From: Pelomonas asaccharophilus_A
Lineage (GTDB): Bacteria; Pseudomonadota; Gammaproteobacteria; Burkholderiales; Burkholderiaceae_C
DNA: 64,000 nucleotides
Assembly (NCBI RefSeq): GCF_031458115.1
Contig: NZ_JAVDXV010000009.1
Location: 332,016 to 396,015, forward strand
Reading direction: 5' to 3'
Positions 44,901 to 53,266 of the stretch are shown piece after piece. How positions within the stretch are numbered: the stretch's first letter is position 1; each line of letters begins with the position of its first letter. The notes under the pieces were generated by a model, which saw only the letters and a program-made list of their open reading frames with translations, searched no databases and was not told the DNA's origin. Both the position numbers and the translations under genes were made by a program.

Positions 44901-45997
44901 CGCTGGCCGCGTCGCCGCAATGGCATCTGGAATCCAGCGGCCTGCCGACCACCACGGTGAACCAGGATGGCGAATGGCGGCCTGAATGGCGGCCCTGGCC
45001 CGGCGAGACGCTGAAGCTGGCCATCACCAAGCCCGCCGGCTTGGCCGGCCAGACGCTGACGCTGGACCAGGTGCACACGACGCTGAAGCCCGGCGAACGC
45101 AGCACCGACGTGGACCTGGCCCTGAACCTGCGCGCCAGCCTGGGAGGCCCGCACGCGCTGAAGCTGCCGGCCGGTGCCGAGCTGCTGAGCGTGCAGATCA
45201 ACGGCACCACGCTGGCACTGCAGCCGCGCGACGGCGTGTTGAGCCTGCCGCTGACGCCCGGCGCGCAGCGGGTGCAGATCCGCTGGCGCCAGCCCGCAGG
45301 CATGGGCCTGGTGTGGCGGCACGAAGGCCTGGCACTGGGGCTGCCCGGCGTCAACGACCGGCTGCAGTTGCACGTGCCCGAGGACCGCATCGTGCTGGCC
45401 GTGGGCGGCCCCCTGATAGGGCCGGCCGTGCTGATCTGGGGCGTGCTGATCGTCGTGCTGGTGCTGGCGTGGTTCGCGCCGCGCGGCCTGCCCGGCATCA
45501 TGAACCGGCCGGCCTGGATCATCCTGGCGCTGGGCGTGGCGCCGGTGTCGATGTGGGCGCTGGCAGTGCTGGCCGGCTGGTTCGCGCTGCTGGAAGCGCG
45601 CCGCCGCTGGGCACTCGCCGTGCCCGATGCGAAGCGCTGGCAGCGCATCCTCGTGCAGCTGCTGCTGGTGCTGTGGACGCTGTTCGCCATCGGCGCGCTG
45701 CTGGACGTGTTGCGCACCGGCCTGCTGGGCTACCCCGACCTGATGGTGGCGGGGCCGGAGTCCAGCAGCCATTTGCTGAGCTGGCTGAACGACCGCTTCG
45801 CCGAGCACACGGCCGGTGCCTGGGCGCTGAGCGCGCCGACCTGGGCCTACCGCGCCCTGATGCTGGCCTGGGCGCTGTGGCTGGCCACGTCACTGCTGAA
45901 GTGGGTGGGCTGGGCCTGGGCCGCGTTCAGCGCGGGCGGTGCATGGCCGGAGAAGCCGGTGGTGGTGGAGACGCCGCCACAGAAATCAGCTGACTGA
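41948..45997 (+). CDS. Very large membrane protein of unknown function
   Basis: This is a 1349-residue protein. A signal peptide (MKRFTTTLALLLASLAAHT) leads to a periplasmic beta-rich domain (about 20-455), followed by four closely spaced helices (about 465-557). A Pro-rich segment follows, then a helix at about 668-690 and a second signal-like helix (about 698-720, ALCLALGLAPTPADA). A second periplasmic domain spans about 720-1145. Five or so C-terminal helices (about 1155-1345) complete it. The two halves share the same plan, suggesting internal duplication. GGGAG lies 9 bases before the ATG. I recognise no named family. Confidence 0.8.
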   Translation: MKRFTTTLALLLASLAAHTAPLTAGDLPPAARDWLPWALQGQPPLGCPAPQDAADGAVCVWPGRLQLNVGAREASFRLDVQVFGAPARMALPGEAGAWPQDAKVAGRALPVTEIEGHPAVWLAPGSHVVEGRIAWGDAMPQNLAVPAGVGAIVVSSDGATQARQPDGDGRLWLRAVASPAEASDSVTVQTVRLVDDELPLTVTTSYELRVAGRARAVELPLALLPGLVAMQLDSPLPARLAEDGRLIVQARPGAWRVTLTARLNSPVQALTLPKTATDEEVWAVKAQPALRLIRPEGVASVDPRQVEMPDDWRALPAFRLKPGETLKLTELQRGNETAAPDTLSLQRRLWLDFDGRALTASDRFSGALSASSRLSMAAPGQLGRASLGGEDQPITQLVKDGPAGFEVRAREASITADSRWARDGALPASGWTASVDQLNATLQLPPGWRLLHAQGPSRADGAWVSLWTLWDFFFVLLAALAAFRLLGWRTGVLVGVALALTWHTPGSPPAVLWFGLLALTALARVLPVGRAQMLFARGRVAMAALLALVLLPYAVDEIRLSIYPSLDGVGMVMAEQAVPAAASEHPAFVPPPEVEVAAPEVRKMPAPRMLEKRASSYSGSSDLSRVDPGARVQTGPGLPTWNWRAHRLVWSGPVTPEQTLNLWLLPPWATALLKLVGLALLALALVVVSGFKPPALPRRGAGAVAAALCLALGLAPTPADANDDKVGTAPWPSDAQLQTLRGKLAAPPDCLPRCADLARLIVSAQGSAVQLRAEIHAQALVAVPLPGQGTGWQPASVLLDGQPAATRRDDEGRLWAAVPAGVHQLVLSADVGNASGLDIALPLPPRALQAELKGWTLAGLDPRGQSTGAITLSREAQAGARAEDAGTQRDALAPLVRVDRRLELGLRWQIQTHIERLAPSRAPLRVRWALLPGEAIGDARVTVSDGIASLQLGGDDAADVTSTLPPAAALTLAAGKEPNQVERWTLAASPQWHLESSGLPTTTVNQDGEWRPEWRPWPGETLKLAITKPAGLAGQTLTLDQVHTTLKPGERSTDVDLALNLRASLGGPHALKLPAGAELLSVQINGTTLALQPRDGVLSLPLTPGAQRVQIRWRQPAGMGLVWRHEGLALGLPGVNDRLQLHVPEDRIVLAVGGPLIGPAVLIWGVLIVVLVLAWFAPRGLPGIMNRPAWIILALGVAPVSMWALAVLAGWFALLEARRRWALAVPDAKRWQRILVQLLLVLWTLFAIGALLDVLRTGLLGYPDLMVAGPESSSHLLSWLNDRFAEHTAGAWALSAPTWAYRALMLAWALWLATSLLKWVGWAWAAFSAGGAWPEKPVVVETPPQKSAD

Positions 45998-46006
45998 CCG
46001 GCAGCA

Positions 46007-46591
46007 TCAGCCTGCAAAGTTCATGCACAGCGCCTTCATCAGCCGTTCCATGCGCATGGGCTCTGGCTGAACCGCGGCGGCCAGGGTCGGAAAGCGCCCG
46101 GCGAGTTGCTGCCTGACTTCTTCCAGGCTGGCCGGCGCGCCCTTGTGCACTTGAACACCCTTGCCCGCCGCCGACACGCCCACGGCGCCCACGTAGATGA
46201 CCTTGCCGGCCGGCGCCTCGAACACCGGCGTCATGTTGCCGGCACAGGCCTTGAAGTGGGCAAAGCCCGCCGCATCGGGCATGACGGCCGTCAGCCCGTA
46301 GACCCGGCTCCCGGTCGTGGCCGGCACGCGCGCGACGATGTAGCCGTCCTCGGGATAGGTGTTCACCACCACCGCGCTGCTCATCGGCGTCTCGTCGGAC
46401 GCCCATCCGCCCGGCGTGCGCGTGCCGCTGACGATGTGGACCCGGTATCGCTTGGTGAATCCGATGACGAGGATGGACTCGTTGGCGAGCGGGTCGGCCG
46501 CCGGAATGTCCCGGGTCAGGGTCTGCGCGCCGACGACGCAGCCGGAGAGGGTGAACGGCAGCGGCGCCGCCAGGAGGAGTCTGCGTTTCAT
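46007..46591 (-). CDS. Lipoprotein of unknown function
   Basis: This 194-residue exported protein has a lipobox (LPFTLSGC), giving a lipidated Cys at about residue 18. The body has a compact beta-type pattern (ILVIGFTKRYRVHIVSG, VIYVGAVGVSAAGKGVQ) and a paired-Cys possibility (KACAGN, ALCMNF). It converges with the large membrane protein, with 9 bases between stops. No family assigned. Confidence 0.72.
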   Translation of the reverse strand: MKRRLLLAAPLPFTLSGCVVGAQTLTRDIPAADPLANESILVIGFTKRYRVHIVSGTRTPGGWASDETPMSSAVVVNTYPEDGYIVARVPATTGSRVYGLTAVMPDAAGFAHFKACAGNMTPVFEAPAGKVIYVGAVGVSAAGKGVQVHKGAPASLEEVRQQLAGRFPTLAAAVQPEPMRMERLMKALCMNFAG

Positions 46592-46813
46592 GGACGGCGC
46601 TGCATGTCTGTGGGCTCCAGGCTTCGCCGTGGGCGGGCGGCTGCGGGCCATTCTGCTGGCCGGCAGACGCCGGCCGAGGTGTCGACATAGGGAGGCACGA
46701 CAAGCTAGGGAGACCTGGCTCGCGCCGGTGTTGTCGATCCGGCCAGGCGTCGTTCGTCGTAGGCGGTGAAGCGGTGGAATCGCTCCGTCGCCGTTGGCTG
46801 CTAAGGACCCGCC

Positions 46814-48034
46814 ATGCCTGACTCGACCCCCTCAGCTCTGCGCGAGCACTACCGCTGGATCATCGTCGCCGCCGGCGGCCTGCTGGGCTGCGTGGCCATA
46901 GGCGCGCTGTTCTCGCTGCCGGTGCTGCTGCGGCCCATCTCGCTGGACACTGGCTGGTCCACGACCGGCATCTCCACCGCGATGACGGTCGCGTTCGCCG
47001 CGCTGGCCGTGGGCAGCATGTTCTGGGGCACGCTGTCCGACCGCATCGGCCCGCGCCAGGTGGTGCTGGCCGGCACGGTGCTGCTCATCACGGGCCTGGT
47101 GCTGGCCAGCGTGGCGACGTCGCTGCTCGCGTTCCAGCTGTGGTTCGGCGCGCTGGTGGGCGTGGCCGCCGCGGCCATCTTCGCGCCGCTGATGGCCTGC
47201 GTGACCGGCTGGTTCGACACGCGGCGCAGCCTGGCGGTGTCGCTGGTGTCGGCCGGCATGGGCATGGCGCCGCTGACGATGTCACCGCTGGCCGCCTGGC
47301 TGGTGCAAGCGCACGACTGGCGCAGCACGCTGCAGGTCATCGCTGCCGTGGTGGCGGCCGTCATGCTGCCGGCCGCGTTGCTGATCCGCCGCCCGCCCTC
47401 GCTGTCACAGGCCGCCGCTGCCCCGCCCGAGCCCGACATGACCGTGGGCCAGGCCCTGCGCTCGGCGCCCTTCCTGATCCTGGTGCTGACCAGCTTCCTG
47501 ACCTGCGCCACGCACTCCGGCCCCATCTTCCACACGGTCAGCTATGCGGTCACCTGCGGTATTCCGCTGATGGCGGCGGTGTCCATCTACAGCCTGGAGG
47601 GGCTCGCAGGCATGGGCGGCCGCCTGGTGTTCGGCCTGCTGGGCGACCGCTTCGGCGCCGCGCGCATCCTGGTGCTGGCACTGCTGGCGCAGGCCGTCGT
47701 CGCGCTGGGTTATCTGTATGCGCGCGAGCTGGGCAGCTTCTACACGGTGGCCGCGCTGTTCGGCTTCACCTACGCGGGCGTGATGCCGCTGTTCGCCGTC
47801 ATCGCGCGCGAGAACTTCCCGCTGCACATGATGGGCACGGTGATCGGCGGAACGACGATGGCCAGCAGCGTCGGCATGGCGCTGGGGCCGGTGCTGGGCG
47901 GGCTGATCTACGACGCGTCGTCCAGCTATGCCTGGCTGTTCATTGGCGCGTTCGCGCTGGGCATGGGCGCCTTCCTGTCGGCGCTGATGTTCATGCGGCT
48001 GCCGCAGCGCGCCGGGCAGGCCGTGGCGGCGTGA
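46814..48034 (+). CDS. MFS transporter
   Basis: This is a 406-residue, 12-helix major-facilitator carrier. Motif A lies between helices 2 and 3 (GTLSDRIGPRQV) and again between 8 and 9 (GLLGDRFGAAR). General resemblance is to the oxalate/formate-antiporter or monocarboxylate branch, but the substrate cannot be read. It converges with the DUF1428 gene, 10 bases apart. No regulator is adjacent. Confidence 0.88.
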   Translation: MPDSTPSALREHYRWIIVAAGGLLGCVAIGALFSLPVLLRPISLDTGWSTTGISTAMTVAFAALAVGSMFWGTLSDRIGPRQVVLAGTVLLITGLVLASVATSLLAFQLWFGALVGVAAAAIFAPLMACVTGWFDTRRSLAVSLVSAGMGMAPLTMSPLAAWLVQAHDWRSTLQVIAAVVAAVMLPAALLIRRPPSLSQAAAAPPEPDMTVGQALRSAPFLILVLTSFLTCATHSGPIFHTVSYAVTCGIPLMAAVSIYSLEGLAGMGGRLVFGLLGDRFGAARILVLALLAQAVVALGYLYARELGSFYTVAALFGFTYAGVMPLFAVIARENFPLHMMGTVIGGTTMASSVGMALGPVLGGLIYDASSSYAWLFIGAFALGMGAFLSALMFMRLPQRAGQAVAA

Positions 48035-48044
48035 AGCAAACGGA

Positions 48045-48440
48045 TCAATCCAGCGGCATGGGCTTGAACCCCGCCGCGATGAGGCGCTTGCCGCCGAACG
48101 CGGGCGGCCGGTCCTCGAACTGCATGCGCGGGTCGCTGGTGACCTTCTCCATGCCAGCGTCCCGCGCCGCCTTGTCGCGCCATTCGACATGCGACAACAC
48201 AACGGTCTCGCCATCGCCAGCGCCGGCCGCGGTGGCCATGCTCGCGTAGGACTCGTCGGCCTCGCGGGCGCTGGTGCCGTGGTACGAACTGGCGTCCGGG
48301 CCCGACTCGTCCAGCCAGCACTCGACGACGCTCAACGCACCGTGCTCCTTGAGCACCTGCGCGGAGATGCGGGCCAGCTCTTCGTAGGCGGCCTTGTTCG
48401 CGCGCGGCACCGGCGCGAGGTAGCAGTCGATGTAGCTCAT
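48045..48440 (-). CDS. DUF1428 family protein
   Basis: This 131-residue small cytosolic protein has the dimeric alpha/beta-barrel pattern of DUF1428: YIDCYLAPVPRANKAAYEELA, VVECWLDE, VLSHVEWRDKAARDAGMEKV, FGGKRLIAAGFKPM. The family is of unknown function. It lies downstream of cbpM in the same orientation with a 16-base gap, so may be cotranscribed. Confidence 0.87.
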   Translation of the reverse strand: MSYIDCYLAPVPRANKAAYEELARISAQVLKEHGALSVVECWLDESGPDASSYHGTSAREADESYASMATAAGAGDGETVVLSHVEWRDKAARDAGMEKVTSDPRMQFEDRPPAFGGKRLIAAGFKPMPLD

Positions 48441-48456
48441 GGGAAAGCTTTCGGGA

Positions 48457-48750
48457 TCATGTGGAGCGCGAGCGCAGCCGGTGGATCTCGTCGATGAGGT
48501 CCACCACCAGCGCAGCCAGCTCCTGGTTGGCGTCGAAGTCGCGTTCGATGGCCTGCAGCCGCAGCGCCCGGTCCAGCTGGGCGCTCGCGAAGCGGCGTGC
48601 CGCGCCCTCGCCGCTGCAGCAGACCAGCAGGCCGGCATCCAGCCGCTGGCTCAGCCAGTCGGCGCTGACGCCGCAGGCGCAGGCCAGCTCGTCCAGCGTC
48701 AGCGTCTGGTCGTCGACGAGCACGCCGACCAGCACGGTGGAGTCGTTCAT
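48457..48750 (-). CDS. cbpM: Chaperone modulator CbpM
   Basis: This 97-residue MerR-like helical protein binds the J domain of CbpA and inhibits its co-chaperone and DNA-binding activity in Escherichia coli. The HTH-like LTLDELACACGVSADWLSQRLDAGLL and C-terminal helix fit the family. It overlaps the cbpA stop by 4 bases (ATGA), the classical cbpAM arrangement. Confidence 0.88.
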   Translation of the reverse strand: MNDSTVLVGVLVDDQTLTLDELACACGVSADWLSQRLDAGLLVCCSGEGAARRFASAQLDRALRLQAIERDFDANQELAALVVDLIDEIHRLRSRST

Positions 48751-49709
48751 GCGGAGCCCCCCGGTGCACGCGGATGGAAGTCGCGGCCCACCGCCGCCGC
48801 CATGACCTCGTAGGCGGCGCGCGCGCCGGGCAGCGTGGACGGCGGCAGCTTCACCTCGACCTGCAGCACCATGTCGCCGGCCGATTCACCGGTTTGGCCG
48901 GGCAGGCCGCGGCCCTTGAGCCGCAGGCGCTTGCCGTGCGGCGTGTCGGGCGGCACCGTCACGCTGATCTCGCCGGCCGGCGTCGTCGCGTTGACATCGC
49001 CACCCAAGGCGGCCTCCCAGGGCGCCAGCGGCAGCGGCTCCAGCACGTCGCGGCTGCTCTCGCGAGCGGTGTCCTTGAACTGGATCTCCAGGTAGAGGTC
49101 GCCCGCGGCCGCGCCACCGCTGCCTGCCGAGCCCTGGCCGGGCAGGCGGATGTGCTGGCCCGCGCGCACGCCCTTGGGGATCTTGACCTGCAGGTTGCGC
49201 ATGACTGCGGCGCGGTGGCCTTTGTCATCCGGCGCGAGGCTGCGCACGCTGACCGCGCGCACGGCGCCGTCGATGGCGTCCGACGCGTCGATGACCAGCT
49301 TCACATGCTCATCGGCGCCGCGCTCGGGCGCGTCGGCCGGTTCCGGCTTGGCGGAGCGGCCGAACATGCTGGTGAAGAAGTCACTGAACCCGCCGTCGCC
49401 GCTGCGGCCCGCCGTGGGCTTGCCGTCGTAGCTGAAGCCCTGCTTCCAGTCGCTGGGCAGTTCGGGCTTGGCCGGCTTGGCAGCGGCGGCCTGTTGCCGA
49501 CGCCGCACGCCGTCGTAGGCCGCACGGCGCTGCGGGTCCGACAAGGCCTCGTAGGCCTCGTTCATGCGCGCCATGGCCGCATGCGCCTCGGCCGTGTGGT
49601 TCAGGTCCGGATGCAGCAGCCGGGCCTGGCGTCGGTAGGCCTGCTTGATGGCGGCCGCGTCCGCATCGGTCCGGACACCCAAGGTCTCGTAATAGTCCTG
49701 GAAGCGCAT
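48747..49709 (-). CDS. cbpA: Curved DNA-binding protein CbpA (DnaJ family)
   Basis: This is a 320-residue Hsp40 co-chaperone. An N-terminal J domain with HPD (RLLHPDLN, about residues 32-39) is followed by a Gly/Phe linker (GGFSDFFTSMFG) and two beta-sandwich substrate-binding domains (VKIPKGVRAGQHIRLPGQG, LRLKGRGLPG). There is no zinc finger, matching CbpA rather than DnaJ. CATACT lies 6 bases before the ATG with no ribosome site. Confidence 0.93.
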   Translation of the reverse strand: MRFQDYYETLGVRTDADAAAIKQAYRRQARLLHPDLNHTAEAHAAMARMNEAYEALSDPQRRAAYDGVRRRQQAAAAKPAKPELPSDWKQGFSYDGKPTAGRSGDGGFSDFFTSMFGRSAKPEPADAPERGADEHVKLVIDASDAIDGAVRAVSVRSLAPDDKGHRAAVMRNLQVKIPKGVRAGQHIRLPGQGSAGSGGAAAGDLYLEIQFKDTARESSRDVLEPLPLAPWEAALGGDVNATTPAGEISVTVPPDTPHGKRLRLKGRGLPGQTGESAGDMVLQVEVKLPPSTLPGARAAYEVMAAAVGRDFHPRAPGGSA

Positions 49710-49782
49710 CGCCCCAGTATGGGAACGCGCCCCGCCGCCCCTGTCGGACGGCGCCGCCTTCGTCAGCCAGCGGCCAACTGCT

Positions 49783-50328
49783 TCAGCCGGCAGGAAACCG
49801 CGGGCAGCCCGCCTCCGGCGGCAGCCGCAGCGCATTCGTCAAGTAGCTCACGGTGCGGTAGAAGCCGGCCAGCATCAGCAGCTCGATCAGCGCGTCGTCG
49901 CTGAACGCGCGCTGCAGCTCCGCCCACAGCGCGTCGTCCACGTCGCAGTCGGCATGCAAGGCGTCGCACAGGCGCAGCAGCAGCCGCTCCTCGTCGCTCC
50001 AGCAGGCCGCTTCCGCGCCGCCATGCACGGTGGCGCGGACCTGCTCTTCGCTGAGGCCCGCGACGGCACCAAAGCCGGCGACATGCACACCCCATTCGTA
50101 CTCGGAGCCGCACAGCGCCGTCGTGCGGTCGATGACGATCTCGCGCTGACGCAGGCTCAGGTGACCCTTGTCCAACAGGCCACCGGCAAAGAACTTCTTC
50201 GCCAGGCGGGGATCGCGCGCCAGTGTCGTGAACAGCCGCAGCGGCGGCCGCCCCTTCATCGTGCGGTTGATGACCTCGGCAACTTGGGGATCGAAAGGTT
50301 CGCTTGCGGGCGCGATGCGGGCAGCCAT
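49783..50328 (-). CDS. Carboxymuconolactone decarboxylase-like protein
   Basis: This 181-residue helical protein of the AhpD/CMD superfamily has the core REIVIDRTTALCGSEYEWGVHVAGFGAVAGLSEEQV. It lacks the CxxC redox pair of AhpD, so a peroxidase-partner role is unlikely; the EYEWGVH pattern fits the CMD branch. The ATG at 50328 was chosen because GGAGAC lies 6 bases upstream. Substrate unknown. Confidence 0.85.
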   Translation of the reverse strand: MAARIAPASEPFDPQVAEVINRTMKGRPPLRLFTTLARDPRLAKKFFAGGLLDKGHLSLRQREIVIDRTTALCGSEYEWGVHVAGFGAVAGLSEEQVRATVHGGAEAACWSDEERLLLRLCDALHADCDVDDALWAELQRAFSDDALIELLMLAGFYRTVSYLTNALRLPPEAGCPRFPAG

Positions 50329-50397
50329 GATGTCTCCTGTCTGTATGCCCACAGGCTAGCCAGCGTCAGCCGCATGGGCTGTCGCAAGCCCGACAGC

Positions 50398-51180
50398 TCA
50401 GCCACCCTGGCGCTGCAGCTGGTAGTCGCGCAGCGAGCGCAGCAAGGCCTGCTGGCGCGCGCCCGGTTGCAGCTCACGCGCGACCTGCTCGAAGCGCGCC
50501 ACGTTGCCTGCGTTCAGGAACGGGCCCACGTTCTCGGCCACCGACTGCGCGGCCTGCCAGCCGCCGGTGTGCACCAGGCCCACGAACATCTCGTCGTAGC
50601 CCGCCGTCAGGCCCAGCTGCTGCCACTGGCGCAGCACCGGGTAGGCCTTGTCCAGCAGCACGGCGTCGTAGGTCTTGCCCAGCGCTGCCACGGCGGCGGA
50701 CACGGTTTCTGTCGAGGGCGGCAGCTTCGCTGCGAGCGCAAGTGCCGCAGCCTGCACGTGGCCATCGGGGAAGGCCAGCAGCTCGCGCACCAGCGCGCTC
50801 TGCTCGGCCGGGTTGCCCTGTGCCTGCAGCCGTTCGATCTGCTGCATCAGCGCGCCGACGATCTCGAAATGTTCATCCAGGCCCTCGCGGCTGGTGACGC
50901 GACAAGTGTTGGCCGCGTGGCACTGCAGCAGGCCGCGCACGGCCTGGACGGGCGTCTGGGAGGCCAGCGCGGTGGCGTTGATCGGCTCCTGCAGCGGCAG
51001 GCTGGCGGCCAACGCCGGCGCCTGTGCCATGACAGGCCCGACGGCAGCGCCGGCCAGCGCCGGCTGCGGCGACGCCCGGGCCTCGCCACCAGCCGGCGCG
51101 CCGTCATCACGCTGGCTCCACCACAGCCCGGCGCCCACGGCCGCGGCGAGCGCCAACGCGAGAACAGCCTTCGTCGCCAT
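50398..51180 (-). CDS. Membrane-anchored partner of the transglycosylase-like protein
   Basis: This 260-residue protein has one N-terminal helix (AVLALALAAAVGAGLWWS) and a Pro/Ala-rich linker. A helical periplasmic domain contains one Cys pair (LLQCHAANTCRV). It starts 11 bases after the stop of the large secreted protein upstream, so the two genes are likely cotranscribed. No family recognised. Confidence 0.72.
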   Translation of the reverse strand: MATKAVLALALAAAVGAGLWWSQRDDGAPAGGEARASPQPALAGAAVGPVMAQAPALAASLPLQEPINATALASQTPVQAVRGLLQCHAANTCRVTSREGLDEHFEIVGALMQQIERLQAQGNPAEQSALVRELLAFPDGHVQAAALALAAKLPPSTETVSAAVAALGKTYDAVLLDKAYPVLRQWQQLGLTAGYDEMFVGLVHTGGWQAAQSVAENVGPFLNAGNVARFEQVARELQPGARQQALLRSLRDYQLQRQGG

Positions 51181-51191
51181 GTCTCAGACCA

Positions 51192-53252
51192 TCACGGTTG
51201 GAGGGCCAGGAAGGTCGCCGACGGCCAGCGGTTGGTGCGGCAGTAGGCCGCGTTGCCGCTGCGCGTCAGACAGGCGTTGACCAGTGCGGTGCCGAACGGG
51301 CCGTACACGTCCACCTCGGCGGCACCATTGCGCGTGACGGCCTCGGTGCAGTGGAAGCGGTGCGCCATGGAACGCGACGCGCCGCGCGGGCAGTCGCCGT
51401 TGCCGGTGGCCGCAGCCGCCAGCGCCTTGCTCCAGATGGGCATCGTCACCGCCACGCCGTCGATGACGGTCGGGCGATTGGCCGTGCAGACCGCGCCGCC
51501 GCCGGCTTCCACGCAGGCCTGCGTGCTGGCGGCCGTGAACGGGCCATACGTCTGGCTGGCGCTCATGCACTGGCGCAGGTGGGCGTCGTAGCGCGTGCCG
51601 TTGGGGCAGTGCGCCGGCTTGTGCGCGGACGGCGCCGTCGTCGGCACGACCCAGTTGGCCAGCGTGGAAACGGGGTACAGGTTGCCGCCGAACACCCAGC
51701 CCTCGCGCAGCACGCCGTCGGTGTGCGTGTACTCGAGGCGGTAGTACAGGTTGTTGGCCGAGGCCGTGCCGTACACCTCCTTGATCTGCACCGCGGTGCC
51801 GGCCGGGATGGCCATCAGCACGGTGCCGTTGGGCGTGGCGCGCATGTTGAGGTTGGGCACGACCTTGACCCAGTCCCCCGCGTAAGGCAGCGTGCCGGCG
51901 CCGGCGGGCGCGGCGCCCACGGTCAGCGCGGCGTGCGTGGCCGGCAAGCCGGCATCGATCCAGCCGTCGGTCAGCGCACCATTGACGGATGCGCGGATGC
52001 GGTACAGACGCTTCTGTGTCTGCGCGCCAACCACCATGAAGTCCAGCACCTGGTAGGTGCCGGCGGCAGCCTGGCCCAGCACCATGCCATCCGGCGCGGA
52101 GCGCAGGTCCAGCGGCTGCAGCGTCGCGATGGCGCTGCCCAGCGATTGCAGGCCCGCGACCTGGCCGCGGCACAGCTGGTGGCGGTTGTGGTCGATGCGC
52201 GGGAAGCCGGTGGTCTGCGCAACGTAGACGGGCGTGATGCTGTTCTCGTCAAAGCTGGCGCGGCCGCCCAGGCAGGCGGCGTCGCGCACGTCGTCCACGC
52301 ACTCCAGCGTGCCGGCGGCGTTCAGCACGCAGGCCGACGTGCCGACCTGCAGCAGCTTGCCGGACTCGACGCTGCCGCCGGTGGGCACCGGGCAGGACGG
52401 GCCGTTGTCCATCAGGCAGTTGACATCGATGGCGGCGGCCTTGGTCAGGTCGGCCACGTCCACCAGCCACAGCCGGTTGTCGTAGTTGTCGCGGTAGCCG
52501 TTGTCCTTGGCGACATTGACGTCGGCCGGGTTCTGCCAGCGGCACACGCGCGTGGGGCCGCCGTTGTAGGCGCTCCACGCGGCGCGTGCGCGGCTGCGCC
52601 AGTAGGCGTCGATGTCGGCCGTCGTGCCGGTGGGCTCGGTCACGCCACCCAGGCAGGCGGCGGGCGCGGCTTGCCACGCGGCGTAGTAGATGTCGATGGC
52701 GTAGGTGAAGTTCTGCATCATGTTCCAGCCCTTCCCCTCCTGCAGCCGGACGAAGTGATAGCGGTCGTCGACCTGCATCATTCCGTGCCCGTGGCCGCTG
52801 TCGCCGCGCATCATCTTCAGCACGTAGGGCTGGCCGGCGGCGAGCTGCGCGTCGCGGTAGTGTGACCAGAACGTCTCCTGCCGCAGCGTCGCGTAGGTGC
52901 CGCGCTGGAAGGCCTCCAGCTCGCGCGCCGATGCGCCCGGCTTGCGCGCCAGCAGGTAGCGCTGGCTCGCGTCGCGGATCACCGGGTACATGGCCTGCAT
53001 GTAGCGCTTGCGCTCGGTGGCGTTGCTCACGGCATGGGCCGCGTCGTCGTAGATGACACCCGTGTAGTTGCCACGCACGAAGCTGTCGGGGCCGAAGGCC
53101 GACGCATCGCAGCCCGACGGCGCGCGGCCGTGCGTCCAGGTGCCGCCGACCTTGCCCGTGCAAGCCCAGTCATTGGGGGTGGGTGTGTACTGGGCCTGCG
53201 CCGTGCCGGCAAAGCCCAGGCACAGCAGGGCGAGAAGAGCCAATCGTTTCAT
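51192..53252 (-). CDS. Secreted lytic-transglycosylase-like protein with SH3-like domains
   Basis: This is a 686-residue exported protein (signal LLCLGFAGTAQA-Q). About residues 100-265 resemble the lysozyme/SLT fold: a candidate catalytic Glu in ATLRQETFWSHYR, then SGHGHGMMQVDDRYH, and WSAYNGGPTRVCRW. Two bacterial-SH3-like segments (about 380-445 and 455-525) follow, with cysteine-rich C-terminal repeats (YGPFTAASTQACVEAGG; YGPFGTALVNACLTRSG). GGAG lies 8 bases before the ATG. The enzymatic role is inferred. Confidence 0.72.
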   Translation of the reverse strand: MKRLALLALLCLGFAGTAQAQYTPTPNDWACTGKVGGTWTHGRAPSGCDASAFGPDSFVRGNYTGVIYDDAAHAVSNATERKRYMQAMYPVIRDASQRYLLARKPGASARELEAFQRGTYATLRQETFWSHYRDAQLAAGQPYVLKMMRGDSGHGHGMMQVDDRYHFVRLQEGKGWNMMQNFTYAIDIYYAAWQAAPAACLGGVTEPTGTTADIDAYWRSRARAAWSAYNGGPTRVCRWQNPADVNVAKDNGYRDNYDNRLWLVDVADLTKAAAIDVNCLMDNGPSCPVPTGGSVESGKLLQVGTSACVLNAAGTLECVDDVRDAACLGGRASFDENSITPVYVAQTTGFPRIDHNRHQLCRGQVAGLQSLGSAIATLQPLDLRSAPDGMVLGQAAAGTYQVLDFMVVGAQTQKRLYRIRASVNGALTDGWIDAGLPATHAALTVGAAPAGAGTLPYAGDWVKVVPNLNMRATPNGTVLMAIPAGTAVQIKEVYGTASANNLYYRLEYTHTDGVLREGWVFGGNLYPVSTLANWVVPTTAPSAHKPAHCPNGTRYDAHLRQCMSASQTYGPFTAASTQACVEAGGGAVCTANRPTVIDGVAVTMPIWSKALAAAATGNGDCPRGASRSMAHRFHCTEAVTRNGAAEVDVYGPFGTALVNACLTRSGNAAYCRTNRWPSATFLALQP

Positions 53253-53266
53253 CGTGGGTCTCCGTG

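Noticed and set aside
43511..45808. Long minus-strand open frames within the large membrane protein gene
   Set aside because: Low-complexity translation with no domain, fully covered by a plausible plus-strand gene with signal peptide and helices.
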